Notes: generated by a model not told the origin, from the letters alone. A DNA stretch of 7,155 bases from Candidatus Berkelbacteria bacterium (GCA_024654065.1 JANLIQ010000058.1:1-7155), one strand, 5' to 3'; numbered from the stretch's first letter, positions 1-4,954 are shown. Numbers and translations are program-made.

Positions 1-54
1 TAGAACAACGGGCTCTTAACTCGTGTGTCGTGGGTTCGATCCCCACCCGACCCA
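1..54 (+). tRNA. tRNA-Lys(CTT), 3' part only (5' end outside window)
   Basis: The anticodon arm is complete: stem bases 8-12 (acggg) pair with 20-24 (ctcgt) with one G-T, and the loop ctcttaa at 13-19 gives anticodon CTT, which reads AAG (Lys). The T arm is canonical: gtggg at 30-34, loop ttcgatc at 35-41, cccac at 42-46. The 3' acceptor strand ccgaccc is at 47-53 with discriminator A at 54. The next bases are cta, so CCA is not encoded and must be added after transcription. The 5' acceptor and most of the D arm lie outside the window, so the acceptor pairing cannot be checked. Confidence 0.93.
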
Positions 55-90
55 CTATGAATGCGTTCAATTTTTTGAAAGGCTATTGAG

Positions 91-729
91 ATGGATCTGT
101 TCGGCGGAGTCCTTGAAGATACTCTAGTAAAAATCGGCCTATTAGGAGCGTATTTCATCCTGTTTGCCGAATCTGGATTATTGATCGGGTTTTTCTTGCC
201 GGGCGATAGCTTACTCTTCACGGCTGGATTACTTGCCTCGAGAGGATATTTTAGTATTTGGGCGCTCATTATCGGTGGGGCAATTGCGGCAATTATCGGC
301 AATCAAGTAGGTTACCACTTTGGCCGGAAGTTTGGTCCGCGAATTTTCAACAAAGAAGAATCGTTTCTTTTTCATAAAGACCATATTATTCGAGCAGAAA
401 AGTTTTACGAGAAGTACGGCGGCGTCGCCCTTATTATTTCCCGTTTTACACCAATAATCCGGACTTTTATCCCGATTCTCGCCGGGGTGGGCAAGATGAA
501 TTACCGAAGATTCTTGGTCTATAATATTATTGGAGGGATTCTCTGGGTTTTCAGCGTCTCATTTGCCGGGTTCTTTTTGGGTAGGATTGTGCCCGATATT
601 GACCGCTATATTCTGCCAATTATCGCCATTATAATAATTCTTTCAGCGATTACACCGACTTGGGGATTTCTCCAGCACCGGAAAAGTCGTCGGGCTAGCG
701 CTTCGGCAAAATCCGACCCAGGTCGTTGA
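91..729 (+). CDS. DedA family membrane protein (VTT/SNARE-associated domain)
   Basis: A 212-residue polytopic inner-membrane protein of the DedA superfamily. Members are linked to lipid (undecaprenyl phosphate or phospholipid) translocation and to membrane potential and envelope homeostasis; the substrate of this one cannot be told. The family marks are all present: an ESG..IG.FLPGDSLL segment at residues 27-42, G-N-Q-x-G-Y-x-x-G-R at 70-79, and RF.P..RTF.P..AG at 118-132, whose arginines and prolines lie in the reentrant loops. The C-terminus has a last membrane helix (about 168-190) and a basic tail. The length is usual for the family. The ATG at 91 has a gaaagg Shine-Dalgarno at 77-82, 8 bases upstream. 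It lies 36 bases behind tRNA-Lys with no clear promoter between, so it may be read from the tRNA promoter. Its last 35 bases overlap the opposing gene at 695-955. Confidence 0.93.
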   Translation: MDLFGGVLEDTLVKIGLLGAYFILFAESGLLIGFFLPGDSLLFTAGLLASRGYFSIWALIIGGAIAAIIGNQVGYHFGRKFGPRIFNKEESFLFHKDHIIRAEKFYEKYGGVALIISRFTPIIRTFIPILAGVGKMNYRRFLVYNIIGGILWVFSVSFAGFFLGRIVPDIDRYILPIIAIIIILSAITPTWGFLQHRKSRRASASAKSDPGR

Positions 730-955
730 GCCAATCACCAATAACAGGGATACCTCCGAATTGTCTGATCAAAAGACCGACAATCGCTAGCACTATGGCG
801 ACGCCGATAGTTGCGCCTAGACCCGACATCAACCCTATCAAAAATCCTCGAGCCGCCAATTTGCCTGGGTTGTGGTAGGCCTTGTCAAGGGAGGCTATGA
901 GTCTATCGATAGACTTTTCTTTAGATTTTTCTTTTTCTTCTTCCGTCAAGGCCAT
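695..955 (-). CDS. small membrane protein, DUF5665-like
   Basis: An 86-residue protein with a highly charged, lysine/glutamate-rich N-terminus (residues 5-18), a short N-P-G-K turn at 29-32, and a glycine-rich membrane segment at about 38-62 (GFLIGLMSGLGATIGVAI begins it), followed by IPVIGDWL at 69-76. This pattern (basic N-P stretch, one glycine-rich helix, then a PVIGD motif) is that of DUF5665, a family of short membrane proteins of unknown function; the assignment is from memory of the family pattern. It starts at ATG 955 and stops at TAG 697-695. No good Shine-Dalgarno precedes it (GTTATATT), so initiation may be weak or leaderless. It converges with dedA, overlapping 35 bases, with no terminator between the two. 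Confidence 0.75.
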   Translation of the reverse strand: MALTEEEKEKSKEKSIDRLIASLDKAYHNPGKLAARGFLIGLMSGLGATIGVAIVLAIVGLLIRQFGGIPVIGDWLNDLGRILPKR

Positions 956-1050
956 AATATAACGTTAGCTATATAATCAACTAACAACAAGTTCTGCGCG
1001 CCGGGGCTCAAGAAAGACGAACCTGGCTATCAACAGGGTTGGAGAACCCA
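956..1050. other. upstream region of the small membrane protein gene; no clear promoter
   Basis: An AT-rich stretch (956-990), including TATAAT at 972-977 on the plus strand and an 8-bp palindrome TAACGTTA at 960-967, followed by GC-richer sequence. I could not pair a convincing -35 box with either -10-like element on either strand. The segment probably holds the promoter of the minus-strand gene that starts at 955, but the sequence does not show it plainly. Confidence 0.3.
1036..1049 (+). promoter_or_regulatory. hairpin with a Shine-Dalgarno-like GGAG in its loop
   Basis: GGGTT (1036-1040) pairs with AACCC (1045-1049), and the four loop bases are GGAG, one base before ATG at 1051 when counted from the stem. 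The upstream strand could also pair with AACCTG at 1020-1025 through CAGGGTT (1034-1040, one bulge), so two exclusive folds are possible. It matters only if the ORF at 1051 is real. Confidence 0.3.
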
Positions 1051-1221
1051 ATGCACCGCTCTCGACTATTCACTCTCTTTAAGAGCTGTGTAAGGAATTT
1101 GGGCGTGTCTTCGTGCCTCATTGTGGCGGAAACAAAAGAGGATGAGTCGGGCGAGCTGACAACTACGTTCCTCGTTTATGGGCGGTTAAGACTAGTTGTC
1201 GCTTCTTTCTCATACAGTTGA
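1051..1221 (+). CDS. possible small protein, 56 aa, not recognised
   Basis: An ORF from ATG 1051 to TGA 1221, with GGAG at 1041-1044 six bases upstream. A longer form could use TTG at 1039, but that start would place the GGAG inside the gene. The product begins MHRSRLFTLF, has two cysteines near residues 13 and 22, an acidic patch (ETKEDESGE) in the middle and a hydrophobic, strand-like C-terminal third ending VASFSYS. I recognise no family. In favour: the Shine-Dalgarno spacing, and a hairpin starting three bases after the stop. Against: the short length, no visible promoter with a good -35, and codons that do not clearly differ from chance. It may be a spurious ORF. Confidence 0.27.
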   Translation: MHRSRLFTLFKSCVRNLGVSSCLIVAETKEDESGELTTTFLVYGRLRLVVASFSYS

Positions 1222-1224
1222 GAA

Positions 1225-1259
1225 AAGCGCCCTCAAGACAAAATGTATAGAGGGCGCTT
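1225..1259 (-). terminator. rho-independent terminator of the minus-strand gene ending at 1284
   Basis: A perfect 10-bp inverted repeat, AAGCGCCCTC at 1225-1234 and GAGGGCGCTT at 1250-1259, with a 15-base loop. On the minus strand it lies 24 bases after the TGA at 1286-1284, and the stem runs into four T bases (TTTTCTC). On the plus strand the stem is followed by few T bases, so it would be a poor terminator in that direction. Confidence 0.8.
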
Positions 1260-1283
1260 GATGCTTGTGTTACCGACCGAATG

Positions 1284-1919
1284 TCAGCGACTGACTCGAT
1301 AGGTCAGATAGTTTGAGACCAGTTCGTAGTGCCTGGCATCGGCCTCGAAACCGCGACGGGCTTGATCAACTTTCCCGTGCTGAGCCGCCAATAAGGCGCG
1401 TTTAAGCATGGGTCGGGAGATTTTGCGCGAAACTCGGCGAAACACCGATTGCACGACGTCAGCGCTGATGGCCGCTCCGCCGTAAGCGTAGTTTTCGAGT
1501 GCAAGAACAGCCATGTCCGGGGTAATCCGGCGCCTTTCCGAGAGTCCTTTGAATCCACTGTCGGTGGCCGGATAGAGGAATAGCTTTCGCCATTCCTCAA
1601 CGAAACGTCGAGCAACCTGGTGGATTGCGCCTACAGATTGCAAGTTCTCGAGCGCTTGGCCAATCAACCAGCGAGCAAAGACATCGGAGCGTTTTTTCCG
1701 GAACTCCTTGTGGCAATACACGCTCGGTTCGTATCCGCAGCGACGGAAGACTTCGACGACTTCAGGACCACGAGCGTTCACGTAAACGAGATCGCTTGGA
1801 TTCTGGAATCGGTATATCCAGTCGAGTACGGCTTCCTGATGATTGAAGTTTAGAGTCTCGAGCTCGGTCAGTAGACCGTCAGCAAGAGCCCGAGCTTCTT
1901 CCTTCTCTTTTTCATGCCG
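1284..1919 (-). CDS. C-terminal part of the amber-interrupted gene; unknown function
   Basis: The frame after the TAG is open for 211 codons. The first standard start in it is GTG at 1781, giving 165 residues, but no Shine-Dalgarno precedes that GTG, and the 46 codons before it already look like protein (ALADGLLTELETLNF, then DWIYRFQNPSDLVYV). So GTG 1781 is probably an internal valine. The product carries C and W residues in a RCGYEPSVYCHKEFRKK stretch (two Cys, one His, but not a clear zinc site), then several helices (FARWLIGQALENLQSVG; RRFVEEWRKLF) and a basic C-terminus ending YRVSR. No family recognised. Without readthrough or reinitiation this part is not made. Confidence 0.4.
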   Translation of the reverse strand, partial: RHEKEKEEARALADGLLTELETLNFNHQEAVLDWIYRFQNPSDLVYVNARGPEVVEVFRRCGYEPSVYCHKEFRKKRSDVFARWLIGQALENLQSVGAIHQVARRFVEEWRKLFLYPATDSGFKGLSERRRITPDMAVLALENYAYGGAAISADVVQSVFRRVSRKISRPMLKRALLAAQHGKVDQARRGFEADARHYELVSNYLTYRVSR

Positions 1920-2156
1920 CTACTGGTCTCGGATATATTCCGGCGAATTGCGGTATGCTTCCCGGCGCTCTTCGAGTACTTGATGAAATCGTTTGACCAA
2001 CCCAGTTGGCGATGATTCTTCATCGGCCTCGAGCACGACATCGTTGAATTTCCCAGTGACAATTTGACCTAACTTGCGCTGAGCATTAACAAGTCGTTTG
2101 GTGAAGTGATTGATTTCTTCACCTGCAATACCTTCGATAGAAAGGGCGCTACTCAC
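1920..2156 (-). CDS. N-terminal part of the amber-interrupted gene, 78 aa, translated
   Basis: This is the part certain to be translated if the TAG is obeyed. It begins at GTG 2156 behind a perfect AAGGAGG (2170-2164 on the minus strand) and ends at TAG 1922-1920. The 78 residues start MSSALSIEG and are mostly predicted helix: an amphipathic run with basic and glutamine residues (HFTKRLVNAQRKLGQIV), an acidic turn (EADEESSP), then a charged helix (RFHQVLEERREAY). There is no signal peptide, membrane segment or known catalytic motif. It could stand alone as a small helical protein, but the frame simply continues after the stop for another 211 codons, so a truncated product is more likely. Confidence 0.55.
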   Translation of the reverse strand: MSSALSIEGIAGEEINHFTKRLVNAQRKLGQIVTGKFNDVVLEADEESSPTGLVKRFHQVLEERREAYRNSPEYIRDQ

Positions 2157-2163
2157 TTTATTT

Positions 2164-2170
2164 CCTCCTT
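2164..2170 (-). promoter_or_regulatory. strong Shine-Dalgarno fixing the GTG 2156 start
   Basis: The minus strand reads AAGGAGG, seven bases before GTG at 2156-2154. A full match of this kind with good spacing shows that the GTG is the true start of the interrupted gene. Confidence 0.85.
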
Positions 2171-2187
2171 AAGTGATTCGTGCCGTA

Positions 2188-2216
2188 ATCCTATCAATAA
2201 CTTGACTGTTTGTCAA
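2188..2216 (-). promoter_or_regulatory. sigma70-type promoter of the interrupted gene, with a palindrome over the -35 box
   Basis: On the minus strand: perfect TTGACA (2216-2211), a 17-base spacer, TAGGAT (2193-2188, four of six). Transcription should begin near 2181, giving a leader of about 25 bases that holds the Shine-Dalgarno. The -35 box lies inside an inverted repeat, TTGAC-5-GTCAA (2202-2216), which may be a repressor site. The gene therefore kept its start signals despite the amber codon. Confidence 0.65.
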
Positions 2217-2450
2217 CGGTGAAGCCGATGGTTTTTTCATAGTCCTTCCGATCCTAGAACAAGAAGACGCTTGCACAATACTTCTAGGTGGTACAGGTTG
2301 CAACAGGATTGAGAGTTATCATCGGGGGCTAACAGGAAAAACGAAACTGCGCGTTGGATGCACTTTCCTTCGAACACCTATTTAGTTGGTTAGATCAACT
2401 CAGGCGGGGGTTTAAGAAGATCGCTAGAGAGAAGTTGTAATAACAGTCTA
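2217..2450. other. intergenic region between divergent genes; no gene seen
   Basis: No ORF with a credible start lies here. The only structure I see is an inverted repeat CCTAGAA (2253-2259) / TTCTAGG (2282-2288), with a nested GAAG/CTTC, and a short AGTTG (2384-2388) / CAACT (2396-2400) repeat. Neither is followed by a T run, so they are not clear terminators. A small RNA or a worn mobile-element end is possible, but nothing in the sequence shows it. Confidence 0.35.
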
Positions 2451-2479
2451 TTGACTACTCTTATTAAGAAGCTAATAAT
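2451..2479 (+). promoter_or_regulatory. promoter of the toxin-antitoxin pair
   Basis: TTGACT (2451-2456, five of six), a 17-base spacer, and AATAAT (2474-2479, five of six). The expected start of transcription is at about 2486, one or two bases before the ATG at 2488, so the message would be nearly leaderless. Confidence 0.6.
2461..2478. promoter_or_regulatory. probable operator of the toxin-antitoxin pair
   Basis: A perfect inverted repeat, TTATTA (2461-2466) and TAATAA (2473-2478), with a six-base spacer, covers the promoter spacer and most of the -10 box. Ribbon-helix-helix antitoxins of known systems bind such short repeats and repress their own operon; the binding here is inferred from position. 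Confidence 0.5.
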
Positions 2480-2487
2480 GGATTAAA

Positions 2488-2730
2488 ATGAGTATGAAAA
2501 TTGTTAGTGTTTCACTACCAGTTGAGATTAACGACCGGATTGAGAAAATCGCTGCTGAACAAAAACGCTCAAAAAGCCAGATTGTCTCGGAAGCGGTCGA
2601 GAAATATGAGTTCGATATTCGTTGGGCACCGGTACGAGAATATGGTGATCGAATTGCGAAAAAGCTTGGTATAACTTCAGAGAATGACGTTGAACAAATC
2701 TTCGGCCGCAAAGCTCAAGGTAGTCGTTGA
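2488..2730 (+). CDS. ribbon-helix-helix (CopG-type) antitoxin
   Basis: An 80-residue protein. Residues 4-10 (KIVSVSL) form the DNA-binding strand, then come two helices (about 13-25 and 29-41), with the SKSQIVSEAVEKY stretch typical of the second helix of the ribbon-helix-helix fold. The remainder (42-80) is probably the tail that covers the toxin. Such proteins dimerise, repress their own promoter and neutralise the partner toxin. The ATG at 2488 has at best a weak GGA upstream; a second ATG at 2494 would remove two residues. The last 47 bases overlap the PIN gene, an arrangement usual in toxin-antitoxin operons. The family call is from the fold pattern and the neighbour; the exact subfamily is not known. 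Confidence 0.82.
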   Translation: MSMKIVSVSLPVEINDRIEKIAAEQKRSKSQIVSEAVEKYEFDIRWAPVREYGDRIAKKLGITSENDVEQIFGRKAQGSR

Positions 2731-3121
2731 TACCAGCGTCTATATTGCTGCTATTTTGACAGCTGGGTTATCAGAGGATGTTTTACGGTTAATCTACCAG
2801 GGCTACGCTGAGCTCTATTGCTCAGATGATATTTTTGACGAGCTCAAAAGTCGTTTAGATGATAAGCCATTCAATGTCGAACCAGATAAAGCGGCTCTAT
2901 CCTTACGAGAGATCAAATCAATTGCTCATTTTGTAAAACCTCTACCAATTGAGGAGAGCCGGTTGCGCGATATTGGTGATCTCCATATTTTAGAATGCGC
3001 GGTTGCTACCAAAGCGAACTTAATTGTGACATTTGATAAAGATCTTTTGAGCTTGAAAGAAACGCACGGTATCGGTGTCATTCACCCAAGAAGTTTTCGC
3101 TATATGGCGACCGAGAATTAA
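2684..3121 (+). CDS. PIN-domain toxin (putative endoribonuclease, PIN_3/TIGR00305 type)
   Basis: A 145-residue PIN-domain protein. PIN toxins are metal-dependent ribonucleases that cut tRNA, rRNA or mRNA in the cytoplasm; the target here is unknown. The acidic site is visible: D16 in VVVDTSV after the first strand, E53 in DIFDEL, D99 in RDIGDLHILECAVA and D118 in LIVTFDKDLL. This order and the D-x-x-D-L-H-I-L-E-C-A stretch match the PIN_3 group of putative toxin components. Length is as usual, and no active-site residue is missing. The ATG at 2684 lies within the antitoxin gene (47-base overlap), which implies coupled translation. An intrinsic terminator follows 65 bases after the TAA. Confidence 0.88.
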   Translation: MTLNKSSAAKLKVVVDTSVYIAAILTAGLSEDVLRLIYQGYAELYCSDDIFDELKSRLDDKPFNVEPDKAALSLREIKSIAHFVKPLPIEESRLRDIGDLHILECAVATKANLIVTFDKDLLSLKETHGIGVIHPRSFRYMATEN

Positions 3122-3137
3122 AGATATAGATATTGTC

Positions 3138-3153
3138 CCGACCGGATTCGAAC
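3138..3153. repeat. 16-bp repeat of the tRNA-Asp 3' end (att-like or tRNA relic)
   Basis: The 16 bases CCGACCGGATTCGAAC recur at 3249-3264 inside tRNA-Asp with one change (T for C). There they are the T loop, the 3' T stem and part of the acceptor. At this copy the other side of the T stem does not pair, so it is not a working tRNA. Such partial copies of a tRNA end are left by tRNA-targeting integrases, but it could also be a worn second tRNA. Confidence 0.5.
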
Positions 3154-3185
3154 ATCTGAACCTGAAGAAAATCTGCGAAGAAACA

Positions 3186-3211
3186 AAAAAGTGCCGAAAT
3201 TGGCACTTTTT
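3186..3211. terminator. bidirectional rho-independent terminator
   Basis: AAAAAGTGCC (3186-3195) pairs perfectly with GGCACTTTTT (3202-3211) around a six-base loop. A run of T bases follows the GC part of the stem on both strands. It ends the PIN operon from the left and the tRNA-Asp transcript from the right, 33 bases after the tRNA. Confidence 0.92.
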
Positions 3212-3214
3212 CGT

Positions 3215-3235
3215 GACGTCAAACCTGATGACGTC
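3215..3235. repeat. paired GACGTC repeats beside the tRNA-Asp 3' end
   Basis: TGACGTC occurs at 3214-3220 and again at 3229-3235. Since GACGTC is its own reverse complement, the copies are both direct and inverted repeats nine bases apart. They lie between the terminator and the tRNA 3' end, in the trailer of the tRNA transcript, where they could form a hairpin for processing or a protein site. Confidence 0.4.
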
Positions 3236-3243
3236 CGGTTCGG

Positions 3244-3319
3244 CGCAGCCGACCGGATTTGAACCGGCGATCTCCTCCGTGACAGGGAGGCGCTTTAAGC
3301 CAGGCTAAGCTACGGCTGC
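3244..3319 (-). tRNA. tRNA-Asp(GTC)
   Basis: A complete 76-base tRNA on the minus strand. Acceptor GCAGCCG (3319-3313) pairs with CGGCTGC (3251-3245), discriminator G at 3244. D stem GCTT/AAGC, anticodon stem CCTCC/GGAGG with loop CTGTCAC (anticodon GTC, Asp), T arm GCCGG-TTCAAAT-CCGGT (one G-U). CCA is not encoded (CCG follows). The trailer contains GAACCGG (plus strand 3235-3241 as CCGGTTC), which could pair with the T stem before processing. It has its own promoter and terminator. Confidence 0.97.
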
Positions 3320-3328
3320 ATTAGAGTA

Positions 3329-3357
3329 ATTTTAGCAAAAACCTTGGCTTCTGTCAG
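3329..3357 (-). promoter_or_regulatory. promoter of tRNA-Asp
   Basis: On the minus strand: CTGACA (3357-3352, five of six), a 17-base spacer, TAAAAT (3334-3329, five of six). The -10 box ends nine bases before the first base of the tRNA, so transcription should begin within a few bases of its 5' end. The promoter lies just after the stop of the foldase gene, so the tRNA need not depend on the operon. Confidence 0.75.
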
Positions 3358-3364
3358 GGGAATA

Positions 3365-4387
3365 TTAGATTTTTATGAATCTTTTTACTTTATGTTTAGA
3401 GAGGGCCTCTTTGTACCAATCTTCGTAAGTCTGGTCAGCACCATCGCTCCGCTCGAGTAATTGGACCACCTGATACCCAAATTGGGTCTGAACCGGGTCT
3501 GATATTTGGTTAACGGTTAGTTTAGAGATTGCCTCTTCAAGCCCTGGCGATATCTGGGCGGCTAGCTCCCCTTTACGCCAGAAACCGATATCCCCGCCGT
3601 TAGAGGCGGTTTTCGCATCCTGGCTAAAAGTCTTAGCAACTTCGGCAAAATCCTTTCCTGCAGTAGCTTGTTTCTTCGCCTCGTTTGCTGAAGAGAGATC
3701 TAGTGTCAGGATATGTCGAAGATGCCAACGTACAAGCACCGCATTTTTAACTTTTTCTTTCAGGATCTGTTCCGCAAGTATCCGTTGGTACTCAATTAGC
3801 GTCATGTTGTATAACTTACTAATTTTTTGCTTAATTTCGTTTGGATCACCCTGTTTGTCGAAAGCAATCTTTAACTCTTCTCCCGTTACACCGATATGTC
3901 TTTTCTCGGCCTCTAAGTAGATAACACGATCCTCAATCAAGCCCTCTAAAACTCTTTTTCGTAATTCACTATCAGTCGGGGGGCGACTACTGGCATCGGT
4001 AGGAGCTTGACTACTAAAGGTATTTAGAAAATTAAGTCTAGAAAGGAACTGGTGCGACCAAACTAAAGTCGCGTCAACCTTGGCGGCCGGAAATGGGTAG
4101 AGTTCGCTCAAGTTGTTAGCCAGGGGGGTCTCAGCCTTTTTCGGGTAAATCTGGACAAATCCAACAATCCCAAAACCAATATACACAACCAATATTAAAA
4201 TTGCGGTATCTAGAAATACGGTAGAGGGGTTTTTAATATGACGACGAACTAATGCTCCTAAGATTGGAATGCGGGTGTGAAGAAAGAGCCAAACTCTTTG
4301 ATATATCTGGATGACTAAGCGGACTACCTTGGCGGCAATCTCTAAAACTGTTTCTAAAATGTTTTTAAGCCTGGCCAAGTTGTCCAT
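3365..4387 (-). CDS. membrane-anchored PpiC-type (parvulin) peptidyl-prolyl isomerase, SurA/PrsA-like
   Basis: A 340-residue foldase. From the chosen ATG at 4387: a basic amphipathic N-terminus (1-47), one membrane helix at about 57-80, a SurA_N-like helical chaperone part (about 142-217) and a PpiC rotamase domain (about 220-320) outside the membrane. The rotamase marks are RHIL (H225), the FA-x-x-A-x-x-x-S stretch, GGDIGF at 263-268 and QFGYQVVQL near 303. The second histidine of the family (GYH) is Gln305 here, so isomerase activity may be changed. Such proteins help exported proteins fold. A longer form from GTG 4441 would overlap the upstream gene by 88 bases and has its AAGGA 14 bases off, so ATG 4387 (34-base overlap) is preferred. 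Last gene of the operon. Confidence 0.87.
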   Translation of the reverse strand: MDNLARLKNILETVLEIAAKVVRLVIQIYQRVWLFLHTRIPILGALVRRHIKNPSTVFLDTAILILVVYIGFGIVGFVQIYPKKAETPLANNLSELYPFPAAKVDATLVWSHQFLSRLNFLNTFSSQAPTDASSRPPTDSELRKRVLEGLIEDRVIYLEAEKRHIGVTGEELKIAFDKQGDPNEIKQKISKLYNMTLIEYQRILAEQILKEKVKNAVLVRWHLRHILTLDLSSANEAKKQATAGKDFAEVAKTFSQDAKTASNGGDIGFWRKGELAAQISPGLEEAISKLTVNQISDPVQTQFGYQVVQLLERSDGADQTYEDWYKEALSKHKVKRFIKI

Positions 4388-4941
4388 ATGATGTTCGCTA
4401 CAACCACCATAACAGCTAGGCCGACGAAGATAAAATGCCACAGAATTGGTCGGCGTCCTTCACCAGTGGTCTGATCAAGAACTCGCCAAGACTGCCAAAC
4501 AAGGTAGAAGACGATAGTCCCTAGCATAGATTTCTGGAAGTAGCTAATTGGCCAGAGCTGAGTTAGGGTAACTACTTGGGAAGTAAACAGTCCAACCAAC
4601 GACCAAACTAGAATCTCGTCATGGCCGATTGTACCAGTCGCACCAGCTGAAATTAAGCCAATCAACGCTGAGCCTGCAAAAACAACTAATGAGGCGATTA
4701 GTGGTGAAGTATATCCGTTACCAAGCCAGAAGTGAACTAGGACTAAGAGCAAGGCAACAGTGCTGAAGGTTGGAAGCTCGAGCTGTCGCAAGTAGAGTAG
4801 AACTCCATTTACTGCAGCTAGGGCTAGGAGCATATTGCCTGTCAGAGAGCTAGGTAAGAAATCCCACAATACACCAATAATAGAGATCTGGATTAACCAA
4901 AGAAATATTAAAGATTTAGGTAGTCTTTTGAAGAAGGTCAT
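4354..4941 (-). CDS. polytopic membrane protein of unknown function
   Basis: A 195-residue integral membrane protein with six or seven hydrophobic segments, at about 11-30, 33-50, 58-73, 79-99, 108-128, 133-150 and 165-188. The loops are short. A glycine-rich stretch (GLISAGATGTIGHDE) follows the fourth helix, and a polar loop (DQTTGEGRRP) precedes the last. I recognise no family. The ATG at 4941 has AAGGAG seven bases upstream (4954-4949), which overlaps the TAA of the LCP gene, so translation is coupled to it. Its end overlaps the foldase gene by 34 bases. Lying between an LCP ligase and an extracytoplasmic foldase suggests an envelope role such as a polymer or lipid step, by context only. 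Confidence 0.85.
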   Translation of the reverse strand: MTFFKRLPKSLIFLWLIQISIIGVLWDFLPSSLTGNMLLALAAVNGVLLYLRQLELPTFSTVALLLVLVHFWLGNGYTSPLIASLVVFAGSALIGLISAGATGTIGHDEILVWSLVGLFTSQVVTLTQLWPISYFQKSMLGTIVFYLVWQSWRVLDQTTGEGRRPILWHFIFVGLAVMVVVANIIWTTWPGLKTF

Positions 4942-4948
4942 AATACAT

Positions 4949-4954
4949 CTCCTT
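4949..4954 (-). promoter_or_regulatory. Shine-Dalgarno overlapping the LCP stop codon
   Basis: AAGGAG on the minus strand includes the last two bases of the LCP stop TAA (4955-4953), seven bases before ATG 4941. Ribosomes ending the LCP protein stop on the next gene's binding site, a usual sign of coupled translation. Confidence 0.8.

Larger units (their letters stand above)
1284..2156 (-). pseudogene. unrecognised 290-codon gene interrupted by one in-frame TAG
   Basis: From GTG at 2156 to TGA at 1286-1284 the minus strand is one reading frame of 290 codons plus stop, with a single TAG at 1922-1920 (codon 79). On both sides the translation looks like one protein: before it a charged helical stretch ends EYIRDQ, after it the same character goes on as RHEKEKEEARALADGL and then QEAVLDWIYRFQNP. 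The downstream part has no good start of its own. The likely cause is a nonsense change, for example CAG (Gln) to TAG, but readthrough is not excluded. The upstream signals are intact: TTGACA-17-TAGGAT promoter, AAGGAGG seven bases from the GTG, and a terminator after the TGA. The product seems soluble and helical, rich in Arg and Glu, with no membrane segment. G+C is high (35 of 60 in bases 1441-1500, against 24 of 60 in 4201-4260), a sign of possible transfer. I do not recognise the family. Confidence 0.7.

Noticed and set aside
1284..1781. Independent gene starting at GTG 1781
   Set aside because: No Shine-Dalgarno precedes it, and 46 protein-like codons in the same frame lie upstream up to the TAG.
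1620..1853. Plus-strand ORFs at 1620-1853 and 1625-1846
   Set aside because: Antisense to the interrupted minus-strand gene, without start signals or recognisable protein.
1920..1922. Recoded genetic code (a stop read as an amino acid genome-wide)
   Set aside because: TAG ends other genes at sensible places (697-695, 4356-4354, 6371-6369), and TGA ends dedA, the antitoxin and the interrupted gene, so neither UAG nor the UGA-to-Gly code of some CPR groups fits.
2472..2711. Minus-strand 79-codon ORF
   Set aside because: Antisense of the antitoxin gene.
3130..3180. Second complete tRNA on the minus strand
   Set aside because: Only the T loop and 3' stem resemble a tRNA; the 5' T stem, anticodon stem and acceptor do not pair.
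3075..3308. Plus-strand 77-codon ORF
   Set aside because: It runs through the end of the PIN gene, a strong terminator and tRNA-Asp, so it is a chance frame.
4388..4441. Longer foldase from GTG 4441
   Set aside because: It would deepen the overlap with the preceding gene to 88 bases, and the added residues (cysteine-rich, from the overlap) do not look like the family's N-terminus.
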